Part shown: positions 21,485 to 32,033 of the stretch, piece by piece
Layout of the letters: every line of letters begins with the position of its first letter
Position numbering within the stretch: position 1 is the stretch's first letter
Assembly (NCBI RefSeq): GCF_033115175.1
Contig: NC_084828.1
Location: forward strand, 98,395,388 to 98,459,387
Length of the DNA: 64,000 nucleotides
Direction of reading: 5' to 3'
Origin: Lepus europaeus
Taxonomy: Eukaryota > Chordata > Mammalia > Lagomorpha > Leporidae
Notes under the pieces: model-generated
Told to the model about the DNA's origin: nothing
Database searches by the model: none
What the model saw: only the letters and a program-made list of their open reading frames with translations
Made by a program: the position numbers and the translations under genes

Positions 21485-21830
21485 TGGGGCCATCATCGTG
21501 GCGTAATGAATTAAGCTTCTACCAGCCATATCCGCATCCTATATGTGTGCCAGGCCAAGTACTGGGTGCTCCACTTTTATTCCAGGTCCCCGCTATTGGG
21601 CCTGGTAAAGCAGCAGAAGATGGTGAAGTCCTTGGGACCTTGCACCCACTGGGGAGAGCTGGATGAGGCTCCTGGCTCCTGGCTTTGTCCTGGCCCAGGC
21701 TTGTCTATTACAGCCATCTGGGGAGTGAACTAGCAGATTGAAGATATATATATCTCTCTCTCTTTCTATCCCTCTCTCTTTCTTTCTCTGTAACTCTGCC
21801 TTTAAAATAAATAATATTTTTTAAAAATAT
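21485..21830 (+). mobile_element. CSINE, classical type
   Basis: Starts TGGGGCCATCATCGTGGCGT, has GGTAAAGCAGCAGAAGATGG and GGCTCCTGGCTCCTGGCTTT, then CT/TA-rich stretch and AAATAAATAATATTT tail. Confidence 0.93.
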
Positions 21831-22157
21831 TCTTAATTATGAAGATGCAATATAAATTTATCCTACTTGCCACTTCCAACTACTCCACAGTATCACAGAC
21901 ATTAGTGTCAAAAATCAAATCTTCTAGTCTCTAGTCCGGTCTGACAATTTTTCTTTTGTTCTTAGAACCAGGAAATGAGTAACAGTTAAAGCTTTTCCTC
22001 ACTTTATGTTGGAGCCTCATGGAGGTGATGTTTCCTTAACTTCAAAGAGCATAATCAATATGATGGGGCATGAAATAGAATTACAAATCCGTTAAACTCT
22101 TCCATGATAATTTTCTTGATCAATATGTTATCATAATGTACTTTAGAAATAATACAT
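21831..22157. other. Unassigned DNA
   Basis: No gene or repeat recognised. Confidence 0.4.
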
Positions 22158-22469
22158 AGGGGCTGGTGCTGTGGCATAGGAGGTAAATCTGTTGCCTGTA
22201 GTGCCAGCATCCCATATGGGAGCCAGTTCAAGTCCCGGCTGCTCCACTTCTGATCCAGCTCTGCTATGGCCTGGGAAAGGAGTAGAAGATGGCTTGTGTC
22301 CTTGGGCCCCTTGCACCTACATGGAAGACCAGGAAGACGCCCCTGGCTTCTGGCTTTGGGTTGGCACAGCTCCAGCCATTGCAGCCATCTGGGGAAAAAC
22401 CTCTCTCTCTGCCTCTGCCTCTCTGTAGCTCTGCCTTTGAAATAAATAAATAAATCTTTAAAAAAAAGA
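22158..22469 (+). mobile_element. CSINE, classical type
   Basis: GGGGCTGGTGCTGTGGCATA to AAATAAATAAATAAATCTTT. AATACATA on both sides looks like the target-site duplication. Confidence 0.95.
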
Positions 22470-22570
22470 AAGAATACATAATACTGAGAATAATGCAATC
22501 TGTTTAACTTTATTTAAATATTCAGAGGTTAATATTAAATCCAAGAATCCCTATTTTTATGTTAAAAGTG

Positions 22571-22727
22571 GAGAATTGAAAATGAATCATGATGTGATTG
22601 GAAGGGGAGAGGGAGCGGGGGGGGGGGTGTTGTGGGTGGGAGGGAAATTTTGGGAAGGGGAAGCCATTGTAACCCATGGGCTGTGCTTTGGAAATTTATA
22701 TTCATTAAATAAAAGTTTAATTAAAAA
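22571..22727 (+). mobile_element. Very short L1 3' end
   Basis: Only the last 155 bp of an L1: AGAATTGAAAATGAATCATG, the G-rich tract including an uninterrupted G run near 22,616-22,627, and ATTCATTAAATAAAAGTTT. Severe 5' truncation. Confidence 0.92.
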
Positions 22728-22789
22728 AAGTCACATATAAAGTAAATCAAAGTGGATATAAGCCATTTTGATCTATAAATTGGTTAGAT

Positions 22790-23899
22790 GGCTGGACGAA
22801 TAAATGTAGAAGAACGAAATTAGATCCACACCTCTCACCATATACAAAAATCAATCCAAGATAGATCAAAGACTTAAGACCCAAGACCATGAAGTTGCTG
22901 GAATAAAACATAGGAGAAACATTCTAAGACATTTGTGTAGGAGACAATTTCTTGGACAAGACCCCCAAAGCACAGGCAACAAAACCAAAACTCAATAAAC
23001 GGGACTATATCAAACTCAGACACTTTTGCATAGCAAAGAAAATAGTTAATATAGTGAAGAGACATCCAACAGAATGGGCAAAAATATTTGTGAACCACCT
23101 ATATGACAAAGGATTACTATCCCGAATATATCAGCAACTTAAAAACTCAACAACAAAAAAAATCCCAATCCAGTACAGAAATGGGCAAAGGGTTTCAATA
23201 GATAGTTCTCAAAAGAAGTAATACAAATTGCCAACAATGTATGAAAAAATGCTGAGAATCATTAGGCATCAGGGAGACGCAAATCAAAACCACAATGTGG
23301 TATTATCTCATCCCTGTCAGAATGGCTAAAATCCAAAATACAGAGAGTAATAAATAGCAAGAATGCAGAGAAAGGAGAACACTGATACACTGTTGGTGGG
23401 AATGTCAACTATTGCAGCCTCTGTGGAAAACAGTGTGGAGATTTCTAAAAAACTAGACTTGTCATATGATCCGGCAATCCCATTACTGGATATACACCCA
23501 AGAGACTTGAACACAATGTATCAGAGATACCTGCACCACATATTCATAATAGCACTGTTCACAATAGCCAAAATTTGGAAACAATCAAGGTATCCATCAT
23601 CAGATTAAATTGATAAAGAAAATGTGGTATATATACACAATCAAATATTACTCTCCTATAAAAAAGAATACATTTGCAGCAAAATGGATGCAAATGGAAG
23701 ACATCATGTTGAGTGAAGTAAGCCAGACACAGAAAGACAAATACCATATATTTTCCCTTATACATGAGAGCTGAAATTTAAAAAACAATTTAAAAAAAGA
23801 AAGAACACATGTCTGTGTGTATCAGTATTGCTGCAAATACAGCTTTGTAAAACTGTTTTATACCTTTGTCAAACCAATGGTTAAGAATGTTATACTATT
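22790..23899 (+). mobile_element. Old L1, ORF2 3' end and 3'UTR, part 1
   Basis: Diverged plus-strand L1. The frame at 22,952-23,221 (DKTPKAQATKPKLNKRDYIK) corresponds to the ORF2 region near residue 1000 of the intact copy. 23,363-23,608 covers the part around the cysteine motif with many changes. The 3'UTR starts near 23,760 and is broken at 23,900 by a younger L1. Confidence 0.87.
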
Positions 23900-24929
23900 G
23901 TTGAAACTTAACTGAAAAGTGATCCCTGTTAAATATAAGAGTGGGAATAAGAGAGGGAAGAGATGTACAGTTTGGGACATGCTCAAGCTGACTTGACCCA
24001 AACGGTAGAGTTAGAAACATACCAGGGGATTCTAATTCAATCCCATCAAGGTGGCATGCACCAATGCCATCTCACTAGTCCAGGTGATCAATTTCAGTTC
24101 ACAATTGATCATAATGATAGGACTAAGAGTCAAAGGGATCACATAAACAAGATTAGTGTCCAAATAATACTAACTGATAGAATAAAAAAGGGAGAGAATG
24201 ATCCATCATGGGAAGCGGGATGCACAGCAGACTCATAGAATGGCAGATGTCCTAAACAGCACTCTGGCCTCAGAATCAGCCTTTAAGGCATTCGGATTTG
24301 GCTGAAAAGCCCATGAGAGTATTTCAGGCATGGAAAGCCAGGACACTCTGGAAAAAAAAAAAAAAAGGCCTAAATGAAGGATCTCTGCGCATGAGATCCC
24401 AGTGGAAGAAACGGGTCATCAAAGAAGGAGGTACCTTTCTCTGAAGGGAGGAGAGAACTTCCACTTTGACTATGACCTTGTCTAAGTATGATCGGAGTCG
24501 GTGAACTTGGAAGGCTTCCATAGCCTTGGCATCTCATGACTATAGCCTAGGGTGATTACTGATGCCATAAACAAGAGTGTCAATTTGTTAAGTCACCAAC
24601 AGGAGTCACTGTGCACTTGTTCCCCATGTAGGATCTCTGTCCTTAATGTGCTGTACATTGTGATTTAATGCTATAACTAGTACTCAAACAGTATTTTTCA
24701 CTTTGTGTTTCTATGTGGGTGCAAACTGTTGAAATCTTTACTCAATATATACTAAACTGATCTTCTGTATATAAAGATAATTGAAAATGAATCTTGATGT
24801 GAATGGAAGGGGAGAGGGAGTGGGAAAAGGGAGGGTTGCAGGTGGGAGGGAAGTTATGGGGGGGGGAAGCCATTGTAATCCATATGCTGTACTTTGGAAA
24901 TGTATGTTCATTAAATAAATGTTAAAAAA
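23900..24929 (+). mobile_element. Young L1 3'UTR fragment in old L1
   Basis: Starts about 30 bp into the shared 3'UTR (TTGAAACTTAACTGAAAAGT) and ends at the G tract and ATTAAATAAATGTT tail. A perfect 17-bp target-site duplication AAGAATGTTATACTATT lies at 23,883-23,899 and 24,930-24,946. Single 3'UTR module. Confidence 0.97.
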
Positions 24930-24946
24930 AAGAATGTTATACTATT

Positions 24947-25240
24947 ATAGTTTTAATGATCTATAATTACTTTAAAATTTACTATATATAGGTGAAATGG
25001 TCATTTTTTCCCATTCAATTATTGTTTATAGCTGTTGTCTATATTCCCACTAGAGTCTTTTTGCTTTTTACTTGTTAAATTTCATATTCAGCAAAGTCTT
25101 TGTAAAGTGAAGTTAAAATATGTTATCTCAAAAACTAAAGAAAAAAGAGGAGAAAGAAGGAGGATAGGAGGAAGAGGGAAGGGAAGGAGGGAAGGAGGAA
25201 GGGAATATCACTATGATCTTTCTTAGAATTGTATCTACAA
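24947..25240 (+). mobile_element. Old L1 3'UTR, part 2
   Basis: Continues the old L1: AT-rich, then a purine stretch at 25,135-25,205 (AGGAGGATAGGAGGAAGAGG) and TCTTAGAATTGTATCTACAA. The same order occurs at 44.4-44.9 kb. Interrupted by a CSINE at 25,241 and resumed at 26,286. Confidence 0.75.
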
Positions 25241-25600
25241 GGGGCCAGTGCTGTGGCCTAGTAGGTTAAGCCTCTGCTTGCAGTGCTGGCATCCTGTATA
25301 GGCACCAGTTCATGTCCTGGGTGTTCCTCTTCTGATCTAGCTCTCTGCTAGTGGCCTGGGAAAGCAGTGGAGGACAGTCCAAGTGCTTGGGCTTCTGCAC
25401 CCACATGTGAAACCTGGAAGAAGCTCCTGGCTCCTGGCTTTGGATCAGCCCAGCTCCAACCATTGTGGTCATTTGGGGAGAGAAACAGCAGATGGAAGGC
25501 CTGTGTCTCTGTCTCTCCCTCACTCTGTCTGTAACTCTGCCTCTCAAATAAATAAATACATATTTAAAAATTAAATAAACAAATAAATAAATGAATGAAT
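25241..25600 (+). mobile_element. CSINE with long tail, host of L1
   Basis: Begins GGGGCCAGTGCTGTGGCCTA. Its target-site duplication AGAATTGTATCTACAA lies at 25,225-25,240 and again at 26,270-26,285, about 1 kb apart, because an L1 3' end later inserted in the (AAAT)n tail. The remaining tail, (AAAT)n, is at about 26,240-26,269. Confidence 0.95.
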
Positions 25601-26239
25601 AGCCCTTGTCTTGACTGATGAGAGTGAGAAACTTTTTTTTTTTTTCATACTATTTGTTGAACTCTTTACTTAGTGTAGGGTTAATCTTTCGTATATAAAG
25701 TTAACTGAAAATAGATCTTTGCAAAAAATAAAAATGGGGCCGGCGCTGCAGCTCAATAGGCTAATCCTCCGCCTGCGGTGCTGGCACCCTGGGTTCTAGT
25801 CCCGGTCGGGGTGCCAGATTCTGTCCTGGTCGCTCCTCTTCCAGTCCAGCTCTCTGCTGTGGCCCGGGAAGGCAGTGGTGGATGGCCCAGGTCCTTGGGT
25901 CCTGCACCCGCGTGGGAGACCAGGAGAAGCACCTGGCTCCTGGCTTCGGATCAGCGCAGTGTGCCGGCTGCAGCGGCCATTGTGGGGTGAACCAACAGAA
26001 AAGGAAGACCTTTCTCTCTGTCTCTCTCTCTCACTGTCCACTCTGCCTGTCAAAAAAATAAATAAAAAATAAAAATGGGAATAGGAGAAGGAGGAGTTAG
26101 AAGGGGGGGAGTGTGTACACGAGGAAGGGTAGGGTGGGAAGAATCACTATATTCCTAAATTTGTACATATGAAATGCATGAGGTTTGGATATCTTAAATA
26201 AAAGGTTTCTAGCTATATAAAAAGCTTATAAACACACTT
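25601..26239 (+). mobile_element. L1 3' end inside a CSINE tail
   Basis: Starts AGCCCTTGTCTTGACTGATG, equivalent to the beginning of the L1 3'UTR near 32,095, and passes through a version with a large internal deletion to a G-rich tract at 26,076-26,135 and CTTAAATAAAAGGTTTC. It contains a further SINE at 25,739. Confidence 0.8.
25739..26063 (+). mobile_element. CSINE, GGCTAATCC type, nested
   Basis: Perfect 16-bp target-site duplication AAAAAATAAAAATGGG at 25,723-25,738 and 26,064-26,079 within L1 3'UTR. Ends CTGTCCACTCTGCCTGTC plus A tail. Innermost of four nested insertions. Confidence 0.96.
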
Positions 26240-26285
26240 AAAATAAATAAATAAATAAATAAATAAAAAAGAATTGTATCTACAA

Positions 26286-26344
26286 AGCATATTGAATCTA
26301 TTAAAAAACTAATTAAAAATTTTAAAAGTAAAAAAGAACCATTT
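26286..26344 (+). mobile_element. Old L1 A-rich 3' end, part 3
   Basis: AGCATATTGAATCTATTAAA and the following A-rich stretch end the old L1; the A-rich end provided the target for the full-length L1. Confidence 0.6.
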
Positions 26345-26360
26345 AAAAAAAAAGAATTTT
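26345..26360 (+). repeat. Target-site duplication, 5' copy
   Basis: AAAAAAAAAGAATTTT, identical to 33,495-33,510, marks the left end of the full-length L1. Confidence 0.97.
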
Positions 26361-27102
26361 GGGGCGGAGCCAAGATGGCGGATAGTGAGGACGTGTGCCT
26401 TAGTTTGGGAAAATAAACTTTCAGAAAAGTGGAATTACTGTAGCCTCAGGAAAAGACTCAAGAAAAAAAACTGCAGAGGAAACGCTTCCGGATCTTGTGG
26501 ATGAGACACAGAGGACTTACAGGGAACCCACCGCGTGGAAAACCAACCGAGACGAGCCGAGCGGCAGTGGCGGGAGAGGAGCCAGAGCCACAGAATCTCG
26601 CCAGCGCGGGAACGGAGGATGGTAAGACAAAGACCTGAGAAGTCCAAGACATTGGGGGGAGGGGGAACAGAGGCCTCTCCCTTCACTCACCAAGCAAAAC
26701 AAAGAGCACCGCGATTTTACATATGTAAAGCTCAGCCAAACTCAGTATCTTTAGCGAAACTGGAGAACACATTGAGGGCTGCATAAACTCTGTGTATGGT
26801 CCCAGGGGTAGATCAAACGAATACTCACAGAGGCTAGATTTCAACTACCCTCAACTCCACTCCCAACTGAGTCAAAAGAAAAAAAAAAAAGAGAGAGAGA
26901 GAGAGAGAGCATCCCAGCAAGGGGCAAGTAATCTGGGAGAGTCGCTCTTTACACAGCCTTAAACCTCAAGAAACAAGCATAGCTCTCTGGCCACACCCAT
27001 CACAGCCCCTAAGGCTCCAACAAAACAGACAGCTCACTTAGAGGCATAGTATAACGAGAGAAAAAAAAAACAAAAACAAAAACACCACAAATTATCTCTA
27101 AC
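26361..27102 (+). promoter_or_regulatory. L1 5'UTR with internal promoter
   Basis: Non-coding leader of the full-length L1. CCAAGATGGCG at 26,370-26,380 is a YY1-type site 10-20 bp inside the element, the place where YY1 fixes the start site in human L1. A CpG-rich block follows at about 26,520-26,620 (several CG in CCGAGACGAGCCGAGCGGC), then a less GC-rich part with an A-run and (GA)n at 26,879-26,910. Established knowledge: L1 leaders carry an internal RNA polymerase II promoter and are silenced through CpG methylation. Small sense and antisense open frames here have no demonstrated role. Confidence 0.85.
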
Positions 27103-27129
27103 ATGCCAAGCAAGAAACATAGAAGCTGA
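27103..27129 (+). other. Upstream ATG with in-frame stop (ORF1)
   Basis: ATG at 27,103 with A at -3 opens eight codons (MPSKKHRS) and ends at TGA 27,127-27,129, in the same frame as the ORF1 start at 27,154. It looks like the ancestral ORF1 start closed by a point mutation. A C-to-T change at a CpG (CGA to TGA) is the simplest guess. As the sequence stands it acts as a short upstream frame. Confidence 0.7.
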
Positions 27130-27153
27130 GGTACCAAGAACAAGGAAGGCACT

Positions 27154-28140
27154 ATGACGCCCCCAAGTGAACAAGACACGCCAATGCAAGATTATGAAGA
27201 TGAAGAGATAGAGCAAATGCAAGAAGCAGATTTCAAAAAATTCATAAGAACAGTAAGAAGTTCTCAAAAACAAATTCTTGAACTACAGAAATCCTTAATG
27301 GACAAGATAGAAAATCTCTCCCGTGAAAATGAAATATTAAGGAGGAATCAAAATGAAATGAAAAAATTAGTGGAACAGGAAACTGCGATACTGACAAAAA
27401 ACCTCAATGAAATGAAGAACTCAATAGATCAAATGGCAAACACATTAGAGAGCCTTAAAAACAGAATGGATGAAGCAGAAGAGAGAATATCGGAATTAGA
27501 AGACAGAGAACAGGAAAGGAAACAGTCAAATCAAAGAAAAGAAGAAGAAATCAGAAATCTAAAAAATACTGTCAGGAATCTACAGGATACTATTAAAAAA
27601 CCCAACATTCGGGTTCTAGGAGTTCCTGAAGGCATGGAAAGGGAGAAAGGATTAGAAGGCCTTTTTAGTGAGATACTAGCAGAAAATTTCCCAGGTTTGG
27701 AAAAGGACAGAGACATCCTAGTACAGGAAGCTCAGAGAACCCCTAATAAACATGATCAAAAGAGATCCTCACCACGACACGTCATAATCAAACTCACCAC
27801 AGTGAAACACAAAGAAAAGATCCTAAAATGTGCAAGAGAGAAACGCCAGATTACTCTCAGAGGATCTCCAATTAGACTTACAGCTGATTTCTCATCAGAA
27901 ACCCTACAAGCCAGGAGAGAATGGCGAGATATAGCCCAGGTACTAAGAGAGAAAAACTGCCAGCCCAGAATATTATATCCTGCAAAGCTCTCATTTGTGA
28001 ATGAAGGTGAAATTAAGACCTTTCACAGCAAACAGAAATTGAAAGAATTTGTCGCCACTCGTCCAGCCCTGCAAAAGATGCTTAAAGATGTGTTACATAC
28101 AGAAACACAGAAACAGGGTCACCAATATGAAAGAAGGTAA
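27154..28140 (+). CDS. L1 ORF1p, RNA-binding chaperone
   Basis: 328-residue ORF1p, which trimerises, coats L1 RNA in cis and acts as nucleic-acid chaperone in the cytoplasmic L1 particle. Order of domains: acidic N-terminal part (1-35); a long coiled coil with heptad-like Leu/Ile/Met (about 40-148); the RNA-recognition-motif domain (about 150-240), starting [10 protein letters not shown] and including QRTPNK and [10 protein letters not shown]; then the C-terminal domain (about 241-315) with [16 protein letters not shown] and YPAKLSF. Length is close to human ORF1p (338). An in-frame ATG lies 51 bp upstream at 27,103, with a basic start MPSKKHRS like the Lys-rich N terminus of other ORF1p, but a TGA at 27,127-27,129 cuts it. 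So this start may be a forced internal one and the protein may lack about 17 residues. Spacer to ORF2 is 68 bp; ORF2 translation probably depends on re-initiation. Confidence 0.96.
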   Translation: MTPPSEQDTPMQDYEDEEIEQMQEADFKKFIRTVRSSQKQILELQKSLMDKIENLSRENEILRRNQNEMKKLVEQETAILTKNLNEMKNSIDQMANTLESLKNRMDEAEERISELEDREQERKQSNQRKEEEIRNLKNTVRNLQDTIKKPNIRVLGVPEGMEREKGLEGLFSEILAENFPGLEKDRDILVQEAQRTPNKHDQKRSSPRHVIIKLTTVKHKEKILKCAREKRQITLRGSPIRLTADFSSETLQARREWRDIAQVLREKNCQPRILYPAKLSFVNEGEIKTFHSKQKLKEFVATRPALQKMLKDVLHTETQKQGHQYERR

Positions 28141-28208
28141 AGGAAGGAAACCTCACAGCAAAAGATCACAGGAATGTCAAACCAGATATTAGAAAATATC
28201 TTTGGCAA

Positions 28209-31200
28209 ATGGCAGGGCAAAGTTACTCCTTCTCAATAGTCACATTGAATGTTAATGGCTTGAACTGTCCAGTTAAAAGACACCGATTGGCCGATTGGGT
28301 TAAGGAACAAAACCCATCCTTTTGCTGCTTACAAGAAACCCATCTATCCAACAATGATCCATACAAGCTGAGAGTGAAAGGCTGGAAAAAGATATACCAC
28401 GCCAACAGAAATGAAAAGAGAGCGGGCGTAGCCATCTTAATATCGGACAACATAAACTTTACCACAAAAACTGTTAGGAGAGACAAAGAGGGGCACTATA
28501 TAATGATTAAGGGATCCATTCAACAGGAAGATATAACGATTATCAATGTATATGCACCTAATTACAGGGCACCAGCTTATTTAAAAGACTTGTTAAGGGA
28601 CTTAAAGGGAGACTTAGACCCCAATACAATAGTACTGGGGGACTTCAATACTCCACTCTCAGAGATAGACAGATCAACAGGACAGAAGATCAACAAGGAG
28701 ACAGTAGATTTAAATGACACTATAGCCCAAATGGATCTAACAGACATCTACAGAACATTTCATCCTACATCTAAGGACTTTACATTCTTCTCAGCAGTAC
28801 ATGGAACCCTCTCTAGGATTGACCACATACTAGGCCATAAAGCAAGTCTCAGCAAATTCAAAAGAATTAGAATCATACCATGCAGCTTCTCAGATCACAA
28901 AGGAATGAAATTGGAAATTGGCAACTCAGGAATCCCTAGAGCACGTGCAAACACATGGAGATTGAACAACATGCTCCTGAATGAACAATGGGTCATAGAA
29001 GAAATTAAAAGAGAAATCAAAAATTTTCTGGAAGTAAATGAGGATAACAGCACAACATACCAAAACCTATGGGATACAACAAAAGCAGTGTTAAGAGGAA
29101 AGTTTATATCAATAGGTGCCTACATCAAGAAATTGGAAAGGCACCAAATAGATGAGCTTTCAAGTCATCTCAAGGATCTAGAAAATCTGCAGCAAACCAA
29201 ACCCAAACCCAGTAGGAGAAGAGAAATAATTAAAATCAGAGAAGAAATCAACAGGATTGAATCCAAAAAAACATTACAAAAAATCAGCCAAACGAGGAGC
29301 TGGTTTTTTGAAAAAATAAACAAAATTGACACCCCATTGGCCCAACTAACTAAAAAAAGAAGAGAAAAGACCCAAATCAATAGGATCAGAGATGAAATGG
29401 GAAAGGTAACAACAGACGCCACAGAAATAAAAAGAATCATCAGAAATTACTACAAGGACTTGTATGCCAGCAAACAGGGAAATCTATCAGAAATGGACAG
29501 ATTCTTGGACACATACAACCTACCTAAATTGAGCCAGGAAGACATAGAAAACCTAAACAGACCAATAACTGACACAGAAATTGAAACAGTAATAAAGGCC
29601 CTCCCAACAAAGAAAAGCCCAGGGCCAGATGGATTCACTGCTGAGTTCTACCAGACATTTAGAGAAGAACTAACTCCAATTCTTCTCAAACTATTCAGAG
29701 CAATCGAAAAAGAGGGAATCCTCCCAAATTCTTTCTATGAAGCCACCATCACCTTAATTCCTAAGCCAGAAAGAGACGCAACATTGAAAGAGAATTACAG
29801 ACCAATATCCCTGATGAACATAGATGCAAAAATTCTCAATAAAATTCTGGCCAATAGAATGCAACAACACATCAGAAAGATCATCCACCCAGACCAAGTG
29901 GGATTCATCCCTGGTATGCAGGGATGGTTCAACATTCGCAAAACAATCAACGTAATACACTACATTAACAGACTGCAGAAGAAAAACCATATGATTCTCT
30001 CAATAGACGCAGAGAAAGCATTTGATAAAATACAACACCCTTTCATGATGAAAACTCTAAGCAAACTGGGTATGGAAGGAACATTCCTTAATACAATCAA
30101 AGCAATATATGAAAAACCCACGGCCAACATCCTATTGAATGGGGAAAAGTTGGAAGCATTTCCACTGAAATCTGGTACCAGACAGGGATGCCCTCTCTCA
30201 CCACTGCTATTCAATATAGTTCTGGAAGTTTTGGCCAGAGCCATTAGGCAAGAAAAAGAAATTAAAGGGATACAAATCGGGAAGGACGAACTCAAACTAT
30301 CCCTCTTTGCAGATGATATGATTCTTTATTTAGGGGACCCAAAGAACTCTACTAAGAGACTGCTGGAACTCATCGAAGAGTTTGGCAAAGTAGCAGGATA
30401 TAAAATCAATGCACAAAAATCAACAGCCTTTGTATACACAGGAAATGCCACGGCTGAGGAAGAACTTCTAAAATCAATCCCATTCACAATAGCTACAAAA
30501 ACAATCAAATACCTTGGAATAAACTTAACCAAAGACGTTAAAGATCTCTACGATGAAAACTACAAAACCGTACAGAAAGAAATAGAAGAGGATACCAAAA
30601 AATGGAGAAATCTTCCATGCTCATGGATTGGAAGAATCAATATCATCAAAATGTCTATCCTCCCAAAAGCAATTTATACATTCAATGCAATACCCATCAA
30701 GATCCCGAAGACCTTCTTCTCAGATCTAGAAAAAATGATGCTGAAATTCATATGGAGACACAGAAGACCTCGAATAGCCAAAGCAATCCTGTACAACAAA
30801 AACAAAGCCGGAGGCATCACAATACCTGATTTTAGGACATACTACAGGGCAGTTGTTATCAAAACAGCATGGTACTGGTACAGAAACAGATGGATAGACC
30901 AATGGAACAGAATAGAAACACCAGAAATCAATCCAAACATCTACAGCCAACTTATATTTGACCAAAGATCCAAATCTAATCCCTGGAATAAGGACAGTCT
31001 ATTCAATAAATGGTGCTGGAAAAATTGGATTTCCACATGCAGAAGCTTGAAGCAAGACCCATACCTATCACCTTACACAAAAATTCACTCAACATGGATT
31101 AAAGACTTAAATCTACGACCCGAAACCATCAAATTATTAGAGAGCATTGGAGAAACCCTGCAAGATATAGGCACAGGCAAAGACTTCCTGGAAAATACTC

Positions 31201-32033
31201 CAACAGCACAGGCAGTCAAAACCAAAATTAACATTTGGGATTGCATCAAATTGAGAAGTTTCTGTACTTCGAAAGAAACAGTCAGGAAAGTGAAGAGGCA
31301 ACCAACAGAATGGGAAAAAATATTCGCAAACTATACTACAGATAAAGGATTGATAACCAGAATCTACAAAGAAATCAAGAAAATCCACAACAACAAAACA
31401 AACAACCCACTTAAGAGATGGGCCAAGGACCTCAATAGACATTTTTCGAAAGAGGAAATCCAAATGGCCAACAGACACATGAAAAAATGTTCAAGATCAC
31501 TAGCAATCAGAGAAATGCAAATCAAAACCACAATGAGGTTCCATCTCACCCTGGTGAGAATAGCTCACATTCAGAAATCTACCAACAACAGATGCTGGAG
31601 AGGATGTGGGGAAAAAGGGACACTAACCCACTGTTGGTGGGAATGCAAACTGGTTAAGCCACTATGGAAGTCTGTCTGGAGATTCCTCAGAAACCTGAAC
31701 ATAACCCTACCATACAACCCAGCCATCACACTCCTTGGAATTTACCCAAAGGAATTTAATTTGGCAAATAAAAAAGCCATCTGCACATTAATGTTTATTG
31801 CAGCTCAATTCACAATAGCTAAGACCTGGAACCAACCCAAATGCCCATCAACAGTAGACTGGATAAAGAAATTATGGGACATGTACTCCATAGAATACTA
31901 TACAGCAGTAAGAAACAACGAAACCCAGTCATTTGCAACAAGATGGAGCAATCTGGAAAACATCATGCTGAGTGAATTAAGCCAGTCCCAAAGAGACAAA
32001 TATCATTTGTTTTCCCTGATCGGTGACAACTGA
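28209..32033 (+). CDS. L1 ORF2p, endonuclease-reverse transcriptase
   Basis: Uninterrupted 1274-residue ORF2p (human 1275), the enzyme of target-primed reverse transcription; it nicks DNA at TTTT/AA-like sites and copies L1 or SINE/mRNA templates. The AP-like endonuclease (1-239) shows N14, E43, Y115, D145 and N147 (GDFNTPL), T192, D205 (SRIDH), S228, D229, H230. A PCNA-interaction-like segment [10 protein letters not shown] has Y414 and Y415. The RT domain (about 500-775) has D600 in [26 protein letters not shown], and FADD with D702-D703. The C-terminal segment has CX3CX7HX4C at C1129, C1133, H1141, C1146. Numbering agrees with the human catalytic positions I know. No stop, frameshift or missing key residue is visible. 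Confidence 0.98.
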   Translation: MAGQSYSFSIVTLNVNGLNCPVKRHRLADWVKEQNPSFCCLQETHLSNNDPYKLRVKGWKKIYHANRNEKRAGVAILISDNINFTTKTVRRDKEGHYIMIKGSIQQEDITIINVYAPNYRAPAYLKDLLRDLKGDLDPNTIVLGDFNTPLSEIDRSTGQKINKETVDLNDTIAQMDLTDIYRTFHPTSKDFTFFSAVHGTLSRIDHILGHKASLSKFKRIRIIPCSFSDHKGMKLEIGNSGIPRARANTWRLNNMLLNEQWVIEEIKREIKNFLEVNEDNSTTYQNLWDTTKAVLRGKFISIGAYIKKLERHQIDELSSHLKDLENLQQTKPKPSRRREIIKIREEINRIESKKTLQKISQTRSWFFEKINKIDTPLAQLTKKRREKTQINRIRDEMGKVTTDATEIKRIIRNYYKDLYASKQGNLSEMDRFLDTYNLPKLSQEDIENLNRPITDTEIETVIKALPTKKSPGPDGFTAEFYQTFREELTPILLKLFRAIEKEGILPNSFYEATITLIPKPERDATLKENYRPISLMNIDAKILNKILANRMQQHIRKIIHPDQVGFIPGMQGWFNIRKTINVIHYINRLQKKNHMILSIDAEKAFDKIQHPFMMKTLSKLGMEGTFLNTIKAIYEKPTANILLNGEKLEAFPLKSGTRQGCPLSPLLFNIVLEVLARAIRQEKEIKGIQIGKDELKLSLFADDMILYLGDPKNSTKRLLELIEEFGKVAGYKINAQKSTAFVYTGNATAEEELLKSIPFTIATKTIKYLGINLTKDVKDLYDENYKTVQKEIEEDTKKWRNLPCSWIGRINIIKMSILPKAIYTFNAIPIKIPKTFFSDLEKMMLKFIWRHRRPRIAKAILYNKNKAGGITIPDFRTYYRAVVIKTAWYWYRNRWIDQWNRIETPEINPNIYSQLIFDQRSKSNPWNKDSLFNKWCWKNWISTCRSLKQDPYLSPYTKIHSTWIKDLNLRPETIKLLESIGETLQDIGTGKDFLENTPTAQAVKTKINIWDCIKLRSFCTSKETVRKVKRQPTEWEKIFANYTTDKGLITRIYKEIKKIHNNKTNNPLKRWAKDLNRHFSKEEIQMANRHMKKCSRSLAIREMQIKTTMRFHLTLVRIAHIQKSTNNRCWRGCGEKGTLTHCWWECKLVKPLWKSVWRFLRNLNITLPYNPAITLLGIYPKEFNLANKKAICTLMFIAAQFTIAKTWNQPKCPSTVDWIKKLWDMYSIEYYTAVRNNETQSFATRWSNLENIMLSELSQSQRDKYHLFSLIGDN

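Noticed and set aside
22952..23608. Two frames of 89 and 81 codons
   Set aside because: Fragments of an old L1 ORF2 with broken frame between them.
27103..27129. Functional regulatory upstream ORF of L1
   Set aside because: It is in the same frame as ORF1 and most simply explained as the old start closed by a point mutation; nothing shows selection for a uORF.
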